From positions 33,879,026 to 33,943,025 of the forward strand of contig OY294048.1 in NCBI GenBank assembly GCA_958510825.1: a stretch of 64,000 nt of DNA, read 5' to 3'. A program made the position numbers and the translations under genes. Each line of letters starts with the position of its first letter. Within the stretch, counting starts at the first letter, position 1. Below are positions 13,114 through 25,583 of this stretch, one piece after another. The notes below the pieces were generated by a model. The model saw only the letters and a list, made by a program, of their open reading frames with translations, was not told where the DNA came from and did not search any database. The stretch is from Brachypterus glaber (lineage: Eukaryota; Arthropoda; Insecta; Coleoptera; Kateretidae).

Positions 13114-14471
13114 CAGGGTTATTCTTTTAAATGGTACACCCCCGTCATTTTGAAAGGAATGAGATATAGACTCCAAGTTTGGAATATGTATATCACACAA
13201 TGAAAGCTATAATTTGTGATATTTTTCAATTTTTTATTCGGTAAGGCGGCGCCAGGGGGGCAATGGGGGGCAATATTATTGTTGTGTGACGTCGAAAGGT
13301 CCCATTCGGTGATATGGGATTGCCTCCGTAACATCGCCTTTATGATATTAATTAAGTGGACTGCGAATAGGTATTAATGATTGAAAAGAATATTAAAGAC
13401 AAAACGACAGTTCCAATAATATATATATGGTAATCTTACCTTAGTTACAGCATTCAGCACGACAGGTCATGACCGCCATTTCTTCACAGGAGACACCACA
13501 AAATTGGAAACTGATGTACGCGAATTAAAGTTTGTTTGACCAGTGTAGGTATACACTACTAATTATTTAAATACATATGTGTATATGGAACTTATTTCTA
13601 TAGTTTGCAGCCGTAAAATATGGTAAATTCTAACGAATGCCCGCGGCGTGGTATATTCGTCAGCTGATTTGAGTATATTTTTATTGACACGCATCGATCG
13701 TTCTCGAGTGTCAAATTGCTACTGTCCGGAAGGCAACCTACCCGAACTCACGCGCAGAAAAGCTAGGAGGTTTTCAGCGCGTTACTTACAAAAATACAAT
13801 CAATTCAAAATAAAATATTATTTTTGAATTATAACTAAGTAAAGAAATTAAATGAAATTATGTATAATAAAACCCAAATTAAAAATAAATACAAACACAG
13901 AAATGTGGTTGTAACAATTATAATGGCACCCTAGATCTTGTGATACGTTATTTTAAAGAGCTTAAAATTCTCTATTTAACTGTGTAATTATTTATTTTTT
14001 AATCTTTTTTTTTGAATATTTTTTTCTTCAAAATTATTTATTTTTTAATGTTTTGTGCATAAATATTAAAAAGTTTGCATGGAAATGATAAACAGTTTTA
14101 ACATGATAATAAATCTTGTATTAACTATTTTGACCTTATTGCGTAAACTTTTCAAAATTAATTTTTTAAAAATATTTAATTTCATCAATTTTAAAGAAAA
14201 AAAAAATATATTAAAAAAAACTATTAAGAAAAAGTTACATGATAAATAGAGAATTTTAAGCTCTTTAAAATTGGGTACCACAAGACCTAAGGTGCTATTT
14301 AAAATATTGTGCCCCACTGCCCCCCTGGCGCCGCCTTACTACATAAAAAAATTATATAAAATTATAAAAAATATGACAAATGATAGCTTTTGTGATGTGA
14401 TATGCATATTCCAAATTTAAAGTTTATATCTTATTCTGTTCAAAAGTTACGGGGGGTGAAAAACCCTCCTG
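13114..14471. mobile_element. Foldback element with about 180-bp arms
   Basis: Left CAGGGTTATTC, GGAATATGTATATCACA and GGTAAGGCGGCGCCAGGG blocks are mirrored at the right (CTGGCGCCGCCTTA, TGTGATATGCATATTCC, CCCTCCTG). The middle is non-coding. Confidence 0.65.
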
Positions 14472-14540
14472 TATGATATGCTAGAGAATTGATATGATCT
14501 ATCCCAACTAGCATTCTTTGTGAATTTTACCTAAATTTTG

Positions 14541-14795
14541 TTTGTTTGTTTTTAACCTCGTACTATTCTACTTAATTAAGCATCCCCTAAGTCCAGGACT
14601 TGTGTGGGCTAGTAGTAGAGGGAACCACCGGCTTTAATTGACTTTCGAACCAATATATCTAGGGAGTACGCCTTCGCCAAATTTAAATTATTAATTAACT
14701 GAAAAAGGCAATCGGCGCCAGTGAGGTTTGAACTCACGATCATTAGATCAGTGTCAGGCTATATCTATGCCATTGACCGCTGAGCTAAATCTCCC
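14541..14795 (-). mobile_element. tRNA-derived SINE, full-length copy
   Basis: The minus strand begins GGGAGATTTAGCTCAGCGGT with an A-box-like TAGCTCAGCGGTCAATGG and a B-box GAGTTCAAACC about 50 nt later. The tRNA-like head (about 80 nt) is followed by a unique body (GCCGGTGGTTCCCTCTACTA) and an AAC-rich tail. It is recognisable by its two other copies in this window. It is not a functional tRNA gene as far as can be seen. Confidence 0.8.
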
Positions 14796-14929
14796 AATAA
14801 ATAACTGGAACCGCTACCATTAATGAGTTGTAATTACGTACCTCTCACTTATTATATAAATTTATGGTGTTAAAGACAATTAAATATATTTTTATTGCTA
14901 TTATATTATATTATACTAAATCTGGTAAC

Positions 14930-15021
14930 ACGTCTAGTGACGTTTCTAAATCACGTCTAGGGACGTTTCTAAGTCACGTCAGGTGACGTTTCTAAATGAC
15001 GTCGAGTGACGTTATAAATCA
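14930..15021. repeat. Four 23-bp tandem units of paired ACGTC/TGACG sites
   Basis: Units start at 14930, 14953, 14976 and 14999 with the pattern ACGTCTAGTGACGTTTCTAA. More ACGTCA, CACGTG and TGACGT words follow to 15130. These resemble CREB/ATF and bHLH half-sites. The array lies about 640 bp before the gene A ATG. Confidence 0.75.
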
Positions 15022-15663
15022 CGTCATAATCATGAGACATTTTCACGTGATAACTCACGTGTATTTGACGTCGATAATTACGTCAATTTGTTGACTTTAG
15101 TGACTTAAAATGCACGTCACTTGACGTGACCATGTTGGCTGGTTAACTAGTTAACTACGTTTTTAAAACTTTATACGTTACTAAACAGTAACAGATTACT
15201 TCTATGTTTAAATTATAAGTTATCGCACGGTTATAGATACTCATAAAACTACACAATAGTTTTAATTACTATAGTGAGGCAATATCCAATTAAATGGGAC
15301 TTAATAGTAAAATTTTAGATAACGGCCATATTTTATTTTTATTAAAGAGATCGTTCCGAACTAAGTAACAAACACGTGGCAAGATCGTAATTGTTTCCCT
15401 TATATTTTTTGCCATTGTGACAATATCTACGTAATTACTGTAACTAGTCGCCGCTACTTAATTTGTTTCAATTGAGGTAATGATCACGTAGCGGAAACCA
15501 AAAATGCTAGTTGGGACGCCCTGTACCACGCTCTCGCAAATAAGTCACTGCATGTTTTATTGGAACTGAACTATAGTGTAGGTAATTATATTTTTTTTTC
15601 TATAGATATACTCAATTGAACCAAAAAAACCGTTTATAAAATAAGATTAATGATTCTGCGAAT

Positions 15664-18600
15664 ATGGTAAAGTTTCGACATTCGTATGTCATTCCAATTC
15701 TAGTTCCTTCTTGGTTCATCATTACATTTGTTTTAACGTAAGTATACGGCTGTGTTTGTTCAATCATGTATTTATTCATTTTAAGTCTAATCTAAACTGT
15801 TAAGCAATAAAAGTGGTCCACTGTGGTCCAACACAAGTTAAACTTAAGGACAATAACTTAAATAAAATGTAAAATAATATAAATTGAATAAAATTTGTTG
15901 TTTCTCATCTATTTAAATAAATTGAATTGAATTGAAATTAAATTGAATTAAATTGGGTGACACGTTAAATGAAGAATTGTACCTTCGTTTTCGCCTCACG
16001 TTACACGTTAAATGAAGAATTGTACCTTCGTTTTCGCCTCACTTGCTACAAGTGCTCCTGATATATCCAAACCTGGTAGGTCCTCATGACAGATATTCGT
16101 CCTTGCCATTAAAAGCTAACTGAGCCACGTCCAATGTAGTCGGCACTGTCGGATTCTGACCAGCAAAGCCTTCTTATTCCCTTATTAACACCAAAGACAC
16201 TGGCAAGTAGCAGCTAAGCTCACATCGTAAATCTGCAGTCCCTGGCACTACTTGACCAGTTCTCTGGTCCCATTAAAAATAAGTAGACCCAGCAGTCATT
16301 TTCCGAGCACACTGATGTCGTCGGCAGACTCGGCTAAGCTAGATACATAAAGGAATCGAAATACCACCTCAAAACCTGCAAGTCCCTGAATAAATATAAG
16401 ATTGCCAGAGGCTAATCTAGTACCTGAAACAAAACTCATTGTAAACCTTATTAGGTACTCTGGGAGATCGCCAATTTTCCAAAGGCATCGAATTAGACAC
16501 TACATCCCTAGTTCCACGCATTCATTGGCTCGTGCTTACCTTGACTTGGGGGTTGGAGTACCTCGGGATTGCCACACTCGTACTTGTTTCTAATAAGTCC
16601 CTGGAAGGTCATGTTACCTGACAGTAACATGACAGTAACATGTAGATATTTTAACCAGGGGCGTGCGGAACGTGGCTATCATCCTTTTTTGTAGGTAAAA
16701 TACATAAAAAGGTACTCTTGTTGTAATAACTTAGGATTCACCTTTTTTAAGAAAAATGCATTTGAAGGTGACATTTCAGGTTCCAAGGAACAAAAATTAA
16801 ACACTAAAATGTTTGAAATTTTAATTTTAATAATGCAGAATAATATGATCATTCTTCATCAAAAACTAAGGAAACAACTTCCTGTTCATGTAGGTAAGCT
16901 TTAACAGGGATTTTTGGATCCATATGTGTATGAACTTTTTTTTTAGTTTATAATGCAGAATAAACCTACAATATTTTTTAGCTTTTTAACATTTTAGTGT
17001 AAAATTTTTAGTCCTCGAAACATGAAATTTTAAATTTTTGTCTAGAACGGTTAGTCCTACGGTATTACAATAACAGTACCTTTTTTTATTTATTTTTACT
17101 TTAGAAAAAATATTCTAATAAATTATTAGATTATTTTTTCTTATTAATATATTATTAGTAACAATATATTAATAATAAAACTGAAAAAAAAAAAAAAACG
17201 CAAAAAAGTTTGAGGCAAAAATGTGATTTTGAGCGTCATTTCTCATGCTCTTGGTTAAAAGGACTTCATGAAAGTTGCAAGAATGATAGGCCTTAGTTAT
17301 ATTAGATCACATGCAAAACCTTTTTGCTATAACTCAAAAGGGATCCTAAATTATTAAATAAAAACCAAAATTTTTTCCCCGTTCTGGAGGGGCGTAGCTA
17401 CCCGATATACCCTTATAGGAACTTTTTCCAAAGGAATGATGCGATTTAAAAATAACCCTGCATAATTTTATTTTTGTTTATAATTTTTAAATTATTTTAT
17501 TTTATTTATTTTTATTTATGTATAATTTGAAAAAAAAAATAAAATATAAAGTGAGGCGAACGCTATAGGATCATTATTATAACATAATTTCATTGTTTTT
17601 TTTAAATGCCTTAATATAACGTTACCGTTATTTTTTTATTATGATTATAGATCAAGATCATGATTTCTTAAGAAGACGTAACCCAATCAAATTCAACATT
17701 TTATTATAGACTTTTATAATACTACTACTCGGTTTTTTTGTAGGCCACACTTAAAATTTTTGTGAATACTGAGTAATCTTTTTCACTTGCTCTATAGCCA
17801 TAAAAATTTCTTATTATTTTTTGAATAATAAAATGTGTTTTATGATTGTTTACATTCGAATAAAAAATAGCATATGATACACGGACAAAAAGTTGTTTTT
17901 GGCCTCACACGTTTGATCGCCTCACCTACTTCTCGCATCGCAAACCCTCACTCGGCCGAAAACTTCAATTTTTTGTCCTTGTATCATATTATACTATATA
18001 ATACTTGTAGTTAGAACAACCTATATTCCGGAGTCCATAACCCTAAATACTTACTATATAAACGAAAATATGAAAAGCAGGATAAACTCTTTTAGCCAGA
18101 TAATAATAACCCTTAAGGTATACCCAAATTAATTAAATATTTGTAAATACTTATATATATTTTGCGTATTTTAGGTATATATTTGCAGTTGTAAGAAAGG
18201 ACGTCAACCCCTTATTTCCATATATAAGTGATACAGGATCATGGCCTCCAGAAAGTTGCTTTTTTGGAATCATGATAAATATAGGTGCTTTATTGCGTAA
18301 GTATTCAGATAGTTTTACAGCGGTATAACTAAGCTCTGCGTACCAGAAATGTCTTACTAGAAACGCCCGTATAGCTTTTTAACTTTAATTATCAACAGTA
18401 TTATACATACAGTGCGGTCCAAAAGTCACCCCCCCGGCCTTTTAACTTTTGAACGTTTGAGATATCGACTTCAAATTTAGAACTCTTAAATATAACTTAA
18501 AATATCTTTTAGCATATATTTGATATTTTCAGCTCTTAAAAAGTGGACAGGGGGGCATGAGGGGACATTTTTTTAAATGGAAAGGGGGGTCGTGTGATAC

Positions 18601-21600
18601 ATCATTTTAAAGCTTATAAAATTCTCTATTTAAACTAATATTTTTAAATTTTTAAAAAATGTTTTTTAAGGTTTGAATTTTTAATTTTTTTGTGCTAAAA
18701 CATTATATTTTTTAAGTTTTTTTTTTTATAAATTTGTATTTATGTCAACTAAAATTAGTTGAAAAGTATAATTAACATATTTTTATGATGAAATTAGGCA
18801 TTTTTAAAAAAATATTTGTTTTTTTTTAGAGGAATTTTGACATTAATACACATTTTCAACCCCATTTTAAACCCAATTTTTTTTTAATTTAAAAATATGG
18901 AGTTAAATGGAGAATTTTACAAGCTTTAAAATTATATATTACACGACCCCCCTTAAAAAAATGTGCCTCCATGCCCCCTGCCCACATTTTAAGAGCTGAA
19001 AGTATTTAATATATGCTAAAAGATAGTTTAAGTTATCTTATTTAAAAGTTCCAAATTTGAAATCGATATCTCAACTGGTTAAAAAGTTAAGAGGGGGGTG
19101 ACTTTTGGACCGCTCTGTATGTATTTGCGATATATCGACCCAAAAAGTTAAACTTAATTATTTCTTGGTATTTGAAATAATGATAAAAATGTTTAAAAAT
19201 TTTTAGCCCCACCACTAGGGGTAGGGAGCACCCCATTTTTAATTATTCATATTTCTTTTTGTAAATCGGGTTAGGGGGTTTTTCGACTCCCTAAAACTAA
19301 ATTTATTATTTAAAAAAGTCTAGACATGCTCACAAGGCGGCAGTGACCCGTGAGGATCCCTGTGAGTTGGCTGATCGTGGCTCGGCTTGTTCCTAGTAGA
19401 CACGGGGTTTTTGACTTGCTTGGACCGGAAAGAAAGTCCTTTGCCTGCCTGCAGTTCGTGACCGTTGACCAGCTTTCTCTTAGTTTTTCTCCAGCCCACG
19501 TGTTGAGGGCTGATGTGACTTGTTTCTTTGTAATACCAAGCATGGGTTCGGGTCCCATGCACGGAGTCTCGGCTCCGAGCCTGGCAAGTTCGTCTGCCTT
19601 CTCGTTGCCTGGTATTATAGTTACATTAAGGGTAACATCAGTTTGTGAGACCGAAACTTACCAGCAAAAATTGCAAAATTGCACTTTCATGAGTTTAAGT
19701 GTATGATAAGTTGTATCCACTTGTTACTGAAAGGTACATAGGACAACAATAATCCACTATTAAAAAGTCCTCTGTGTGATAGACCGATGTTACCCTTATA
19801 GGGTTAAGATTTGAGTGTTAACATCAATCTTAACACTGTTAAAATTGATGTTAAATTAACAGTCTATATATTTTGCTTTCAAATTTTTATTTGTTTTTTT
19901 TTTTATTTATGAAAGCCTTGTGTTCGTTCAAAATTTTTCAAAAAAAATCGATTTAGAAATGTTTTTTTGAGGTTGCTGAAACTGAATCTGATGTCTTGAT
20001 ACTAGAGGTATTTATCGACGATAACTATTGGTTTAGGCGACAACGCTAATTTGGATTAATCAAATTTGTATATTGTATTTGTATTTATTTCATTAATTTT
20101 ATTTTTTTTAGTTGCAATATTTGTATATTTTCGATATGGCCAAGTTAAACAGTTATTTAAGGACCACAACTTTAAGCCCTTTGTAAATAAGTACAATAAT
20201 ATTTCTGTAGTATTAGGATTAATAGCATCATTTGGAATATGTGTCGTAGCTAATTTTCAGGAAATACATTTACTTTCTGTACATTTAATTGGAGCAGTTT
20301 TATGCTTCGGAATAGGAGTGCCATATTTATATGTTCAGGTAGGTCATCATCGATAAAGACTCTTTACACTTCGCCATTCTCAGCAACGAACTAATAACTC
20401 GTCTCTCTAGAATACGCATATCGTTAAAATAAAGTATCGCCAACATCTGGGTTTGTTTGTAAACAAATAGTAGATATATTTAGGCCTGAACAATAACAGT
20501 TACCAGTAACTGTTTTTGTTGTCTCTGTTAGAACAAAGCTGTGCGAGTAAGACAGACAAATGTATATGTTGGCTACGTTTTTGTCAGTTTTTACAAATGA
20601 AATGCCTAGTCTAGAGAGAAGAGTTAGTAGTTTGTTGAATGCAAGTGAAATACAATTGAACCGGTGAGAGCAAGAAGGTAAAGATTGCACTCGATCCAAC
20701 TTTCAGGAAGCCCAATAAAGAAACACAAAATTACAAAGTTGTCCATCGTAACCATAGTAACAATGTTTAATAAGTGGTTTCTGGCTCTGATATTTAGTAA
20801 AAATTGGTGCAATCTCTTCCTTCTTGATATCAACTGACTAAAGTTTTAGGATAATTAAAAAAAGCATTTTTTACTGTTATTATAAGACTGTCTTTTATTT
20901 ATCAAATAATATATTATATAAGTCATAAGTCATAAGTCATAAAGCTCGAGCGTTGCGAGCACATGGCCTCTTGTTGAATAATTTAATTTCAATTAACAGT
21001 TTCAAGGTAGAACAGTTTAAAACTAAGTTATCGATAACACAAGTCTACATAAAATTTGTTGTCGGATTAGCGTACGTAACGGTACGTAATTACTATAGGT
21101 TTAGTGATATTCATCCGAAAAAAATATATATTTCATGTCAAAGTTTGCTTTTGTAGCCAGGAAAACATTATTTAAAAATTTAAGTAAATCATAAAAAAAT
21201 ATATAAAAAAGTACAAAATTGGTTTCTCGTACGTAATTACTATAGGTTTAGTGATATTCATCCGAAAAAAATAAATATTTCATGTCAAAGTTTGCTTTTG
21301 TAGCCAGGAAAACATTATTTAAAAATTTAAGTAAATCATAAAAAAATATATAAAAAAGTACAAAATTGGTTTCTCATTTTTGCCTTTTTATCGTTTAGCT
21401 GGATTCAATACGCAAAAATAGCAGTCTGCAACGTGGTCTCCCGGTTCCTGAAAAATTCTGGGCATGGAAATTTCATACTTTTTTTTTCGCCTCGATACCA
21501 ACCTAAAATATACTGGCAGGTCGGCTCGGAAAATAGTACTTTTCCGAGACCATTTATAGGTCGAGGAAAAGTACCATTTCCGGCAAACCTGTATACTTTT

Positions 21601-24600
21601 TTATTCGCAACTGTTTTTATTTAAAAATAAAGTACTATTTTTTTTTGAAACCTAGATGTTTGAATTCAAATGAAGAAAATAATACTATAATACTTAGTTT
21701 TTTAGTTCTTTTCATATTTACCACAATTATATAAAACTGAAGTTCCACATATGCGTAACCCAAATAAACAACCACTAAAAACATAGGTTGATTGCTCACA
21801 AGGCCCCGTTTCTAATATTTATTATCCTTCTCAGCCTCAAAAGTAAAACACATTAACTAAAACTATTGATTTAAGTTTTTTAATAGAGCATTCCACAGAG
21901 GACGAATTTTAATACAAGGGGTATTTTAAGGTAATATTTTTTAATTTTTTTTTAAAACGGGAAAGCAATATTGTAAATATTTAAAACTTATTGCCCTCTA
22001 CGTCGTGGGGTTGAATTAGACAATTTTTATCATTAGATTCACTTTCAGCAACCTCAAAAGACCTCCACCTATTTTCACGAAAATTATTATTGCAAGATTC
22101 AGCTTGAGCAACCTCAAAAACCCATTTTTTGATGAAAATATTGAAAACATTTGTAAGAAACCAATTAACTTTTTCTATTAAAACTATGAAATCTGTATTA
22201 TTGGTATTTGGTATTTCTCCATTATTGGAGCATGACAAATAAAAAAATCATAAAACAAACTCAGGCACAAGATTTTTTTTGGTTGACTTGTGTGACTATA
22301 CAGTGCGGTCCAAACGTCACCCCCCCTTAACTTTTGAACGAGTTGAGATATCCACTTCAAATTTGAAACACTTAAACAACATAACTTATCCTACTTTTTC
22401 ACATATATTGATATTTTCAGCTCTTAAAATGTGTACAGAGGGACATGGAAGTCAATTTTAAATGGAAAGGGGGGTCGTGTGATGCATCTTATTAAAGCTT
22501 ATACAATTCCCTATTCGACTATATATATTTTATTTTTTTTTAACATTTTTTTTAAGTTATGATTTTTTTCTAAAAAAAAAACACTTTTTAAGATTTTTTG
22601 TTGTAATTTTTTATTTATATCAATTAAAATTAGTTTAAAAGTTTAATTTACGTTTTTGCCACATGAAATAATTAATTTTTCAAAAATTATAAGACTTTTT
22701 AAAATAAATTTTGACAAAAATACTCATTTTTAACCCGAAAAAATGTCTAAAAAAATTTTGTAATATATTGTCAAATAAAGAACTTAATAAGATTTAAAAT
22801 GATTTATAATACAACCCCCTTCCATTTAAAAAATTCCCCCCTGTCTTATTTATGATTTCCAAATTTTAAGTCGATATCTCAAGTCGTTCAAAAGTTAAGA
22901 GGGGGGCTGACTTTTGGGCCGCACAGTCCAACAACGGTCCAATATGATGTTAAGATCCAATATTCATTGTTTTTTTCATATTTACTTACAAAAAAATATT
23001 TAATTTTTTATAGACTAAAATATCGATAGGCATGTATCCAGATGTTGGATCTTTATCTACTAATTGGATAAGAGGATTTTGTACAGTTGTATGTGCATTA
23101 TCAGTCTGCATTTGCGGTATTACTGGCGCTTCCTCCTTTTTGTTCTACAATGGTAAGTTAAAAGTTTACTTTTTTTCCAGACTGGAGCCCAATTCTTTAT
23201 GTCTTAGGAAAACATTCTTATGAGAAAATTATCAGTAGTAATATCATAAGTGCATGTTCAATTATCGATAATTTTTTTACTGTATTAAAAAAATATTTAG
23301 CTTGGCAATTGTTTGAGTGCATTCTCGAAATTTTTACAAAAAATGCACGAAAACAAGTTCCTTGAGCAAAATGTTTTTTTATATACAGTAAAAAAATATG
23401 TATAATTCAATATGCACGAATGTATGTTGAAAGACTATTTCACAAACAAAATAAGGAAGTATATAATTTTATCAAGTTTAATGTTGTTCCATATTTAAAT
23501 TAAACATTTAAGAATTAAACAACAATATTACTTTACAACTATAATTAAAATTTTAAATCTCAAATTTGCCGCGCTTTTCAAAACCACGATGTCCACTTGT
23601 TCGCGAATGTTGGCAATTCTAAACTTTGCTTGAGGGATATTTTATGCTTGAGATTATTCCAATAAAATAGTTGTTATCATGTATTTTAGCATTTAAATAA
23701 AAATCATTGCTGTTTTTGTTTAAAAAGTTAAGTTTTCAACTGAAAAGAAATAAAATAACGATTGTTTCCACCCGTAAAAAAACAATTTGCGATCGGTTTA
23801 TAATAAAGTTTGGCAACGCTGTACTGGTACCAGCGCAGTCATTTGATGTTTTGATTTCCGTCATTTTAAAGAACTAACATCTTTACTTCTTTACTGTAAA
23901 TATATTTTTAATAAATAGGTGTTTAAATTACTTTTGAGTTGCCAGTTTTTAATAACAAGATTCAATTAAATAAATTAAAATTTATGAATATCAGTGATTT
24001 AAAGCTTTTAAGATGGAAAGTGCATAAAGCATAATATATTATCTGAAATTAATTAGGGTTAATACCTAGAATGTTTTGGTAATAAAATAAGCGTTTATAT
24101 TGCTTATCAATAAAAATAAATCAACTAAAGGTAAGCTTCACAGATTAAAAACAAATTTTGGAAAAATATAACATTTATTAAGATGTCAGTAACTGTCAGT
24201 TTTTGTTTCCATAGTAACCAAGTGATAATTGCACATGTGCAAAAATTATCAGATTCATTTTGATCTGATTGGTCAAGAAACTAAAAATGCAAGGTTTTAA
24301 TTGGCCTATATATTGTTTGTAAAATAGTCACGCATAATTAATGGGTTATGTGCGAATTTTAATAATTTTTCATCGGCACTCTTAGTAGTACTATTGAAAT
24401 CTTCGCAAAAAAGTCAAAATCTTTGACCATGTTTTTTTTTACATTTTTTGGCGTTTAAGACCTTTCTGAATCAAATTCAGCAACAAAAAAATTACTCCCG
24501 TCTGTCTGTCTGGGTGTAAACTCGATAACGCCATTTCTAAATAAGATATCGACAAGCGGGTTTCTGCATATTGTTTCTTATCGTATTTAATTAAGTCCAA

Positions 24601-25388
24601 ACAATTGGGGGTAAGGGGTAAGAATGGGGTAAGCTATTTATTGGATAAAACCTTGTATGGCACTCATGGGTAAACCGATATTGCCCTCTCGAAAATTAAC
24701 CTGCGAGGCTTCAGCCAAGCCATGAGTGCCATACAAGGTTTTATCCGATCAGTAGCTTAACAATTCATATTTTTATTAAAAATTATAATGACATTTACAA
24801 GAAAATAATTTGACAAATGACAGTTGAGTGGGTAAAATAAATAATTATCCACTCAATAAAGTAAAAGCCACGTGGGGGTTATTATTGAGTTTATCTTTTT
24901 ATTTAAAAGCTGGTAATTGTGTTATTATCTGTATGTATTGGATAAATAACTATTGTTTAAATTTTCCTCTTGATGACGCACTTCTGTCCGCCATTTTCAG
25001 TCTGAAATTTTGTGTATGTCAGTACTCTTTTTGTATAGTGTGTAAACTACCTACCTACCTACCCTAACAAACCTGCCTATCCAGTGCTCTAACCTAAAGG
25101 GGGGAGAACTATGCCAGGAAACATAGTAATGGCGACAAATTTTATATTTTAGGTGTATCTACTAGATATTGCGACTAACGAAGGGTTAAAATAAGCAAGA
25201 ACACTAAAACTTTTTTTTTAGGTAAAGACATTACCAAATGGTATATGGAGGATGGAGGGTTTCATCTACACATTACTAGTGTAATAAGCGAATGGATATT
25301 AGCCGGTTTTACAATCATATATATTTTTACTTTTTACCAAGATTTTCGAAAACTTTCAATAGAAGAACCTGAGTTTATAGTTTTATAA
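15664..25388 (+). CDS. DRAM1/DRAM2-like six-pass membrane protein, gene A
   Basis: Five exons: 15664-15737, 18175-18296, 20112-20338, 23014-23152 and 25222-25388. They give an open frame of 242 aa, and every junction has GT-AG (for example AC/gtaagt and ttttag/G); intron phases are 2, 1, 0, 1. Family hallmarks include PYISDTG followed by PPESC (about residues 40-53), VLGLIASFGICVVANFQ (99-115), and a last helix with SEWILAGF leading to YQDF (210-229). Hydrophobic segments lie near 9-31, 54-72, 96-114, 119-141, 159-186 and 206-226, the six expected for DRAM proteins. Vertebrate DRAM1/2 sit in lysosomal membranes and promote autophagy; that role here is inferred from family. The length is normal for DRAM. 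The start is the first ATG giving the family N-terminus; a 5' non-coding exon cannot be excluded. A is clearly more diverged than B and C are from each other. Whether it is the DRAM1 or DRAM2 orthologue cannot be told here. Confidence 0.9.
15960..16043. repeat. Two tandem 43-bp units in gene A intron 1
   Basis: Each unit reads ACACGTTAAATGAAGAATTG followed by TACCTTCGTTTTCGCCTCAC, identical between the two. Confidence 0.8.
18410..19117. mobile_element. Foldback element, CAGTGCGGTCC family, copy 1
   Basis: CAGTGCGGTCCAAAAGTCAC at left and its near-complement GACTTTTGGACCGCTCTG at right, with arms of about 200 bp and TA at both outer edges. Relatives lie at 22301-22926, 9839-10563 and 7075-7319. 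No transposase. Confidence 0.75.
19310..19618 (-). pseudogene. Non-LTR ORF2 fragment in gene A intron 2
   Basis: On the minus strand the frame reads GNEKADELARLG, GPEPMLGITKKQV, DFLSGPSKSKT and LTGILTGHCRL. These match the non-LTR family hit by the provirus at 58049-58600. Both ends are cut. Confidence 0.75.
20384..20637. mobile_element. 254-bp MITE, CAACGAACTAATAACTC family, copy 2
   Basis: Second copy, in gene A intron 3 only 45 bp after the exon 3 donor. It generates chance minus-strand frames of about 70-90 codons seen in both copies. Confidence 0.8.
21082..21375. repeat. Two tandem 147-bp units in gene A intron 3
   Basis: Units 21082-21228 and 21229-21375 are nearly identical (one difference seen near ATATATATTT/ATAAATATTT), so the duplication is very recent. 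Confidence 0.85.
22301..22926. mobile_element. Foldback element, CAGTGCGGTCC family, copy 2
   Basis: Same termini as copy 1 (CAGTGCGGTCCAAACGTCAC...GGGCCGCACAG), in gene A intron 3. The inner part has diverged and lost some length. Confidence 0.7.
24371..24830. mobile_element. CATCGGCACT family, copy 2, interrupted by a hairpin insertion
   Basis: Matches copy 1 from CATCGGCACT through GTCTGTCTGTCTGGGTGTAA. A hairpin (24629-24760), with arms TGGATAAAACCTTGTATGGC and complement, splits it in gene A intron 4. The right end is not clear. Confidence 0.55.
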
Positions 25389-25530
25389 TTTATATTTTGT
25401 ATCTTATACATAGGTGAATATATAAATATTTTTTTTATATAGGTAAATAGGTTTTTATTTTTTAAAGAACCTAGATTTTTATTTAGATCCATAAACCATA
25501 CACTAAAGATATTTTTTTAATAATAATTTA

Positions 25531-25583
25531 TGCCAGAATACATAAAAAAGTGAAGAAATACCTCTTTTTTATGTATTCTGGTA
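25531..25583. repeat. Hairpin after gene A
   Basis: TGCCAGAATACATAAAAAAG pairs with CTTTTTTATGTATTCTGGTA about 140 nt after the gene A stop. It could sit in the 3' UTR. Confidence 0.6.

Noticed and set aside
14715..14795. tRNA gene
   Set aside because: The A and B boxes belong to a SINE head: the same body and tail follow in other copies, and a proper cloverleaf is not evident.
16402..16593. 63-codon frame in a less A+T-rich part of gene A intron 1
   Set aside because: No splice context, no family resemblance, and length expected by chance.
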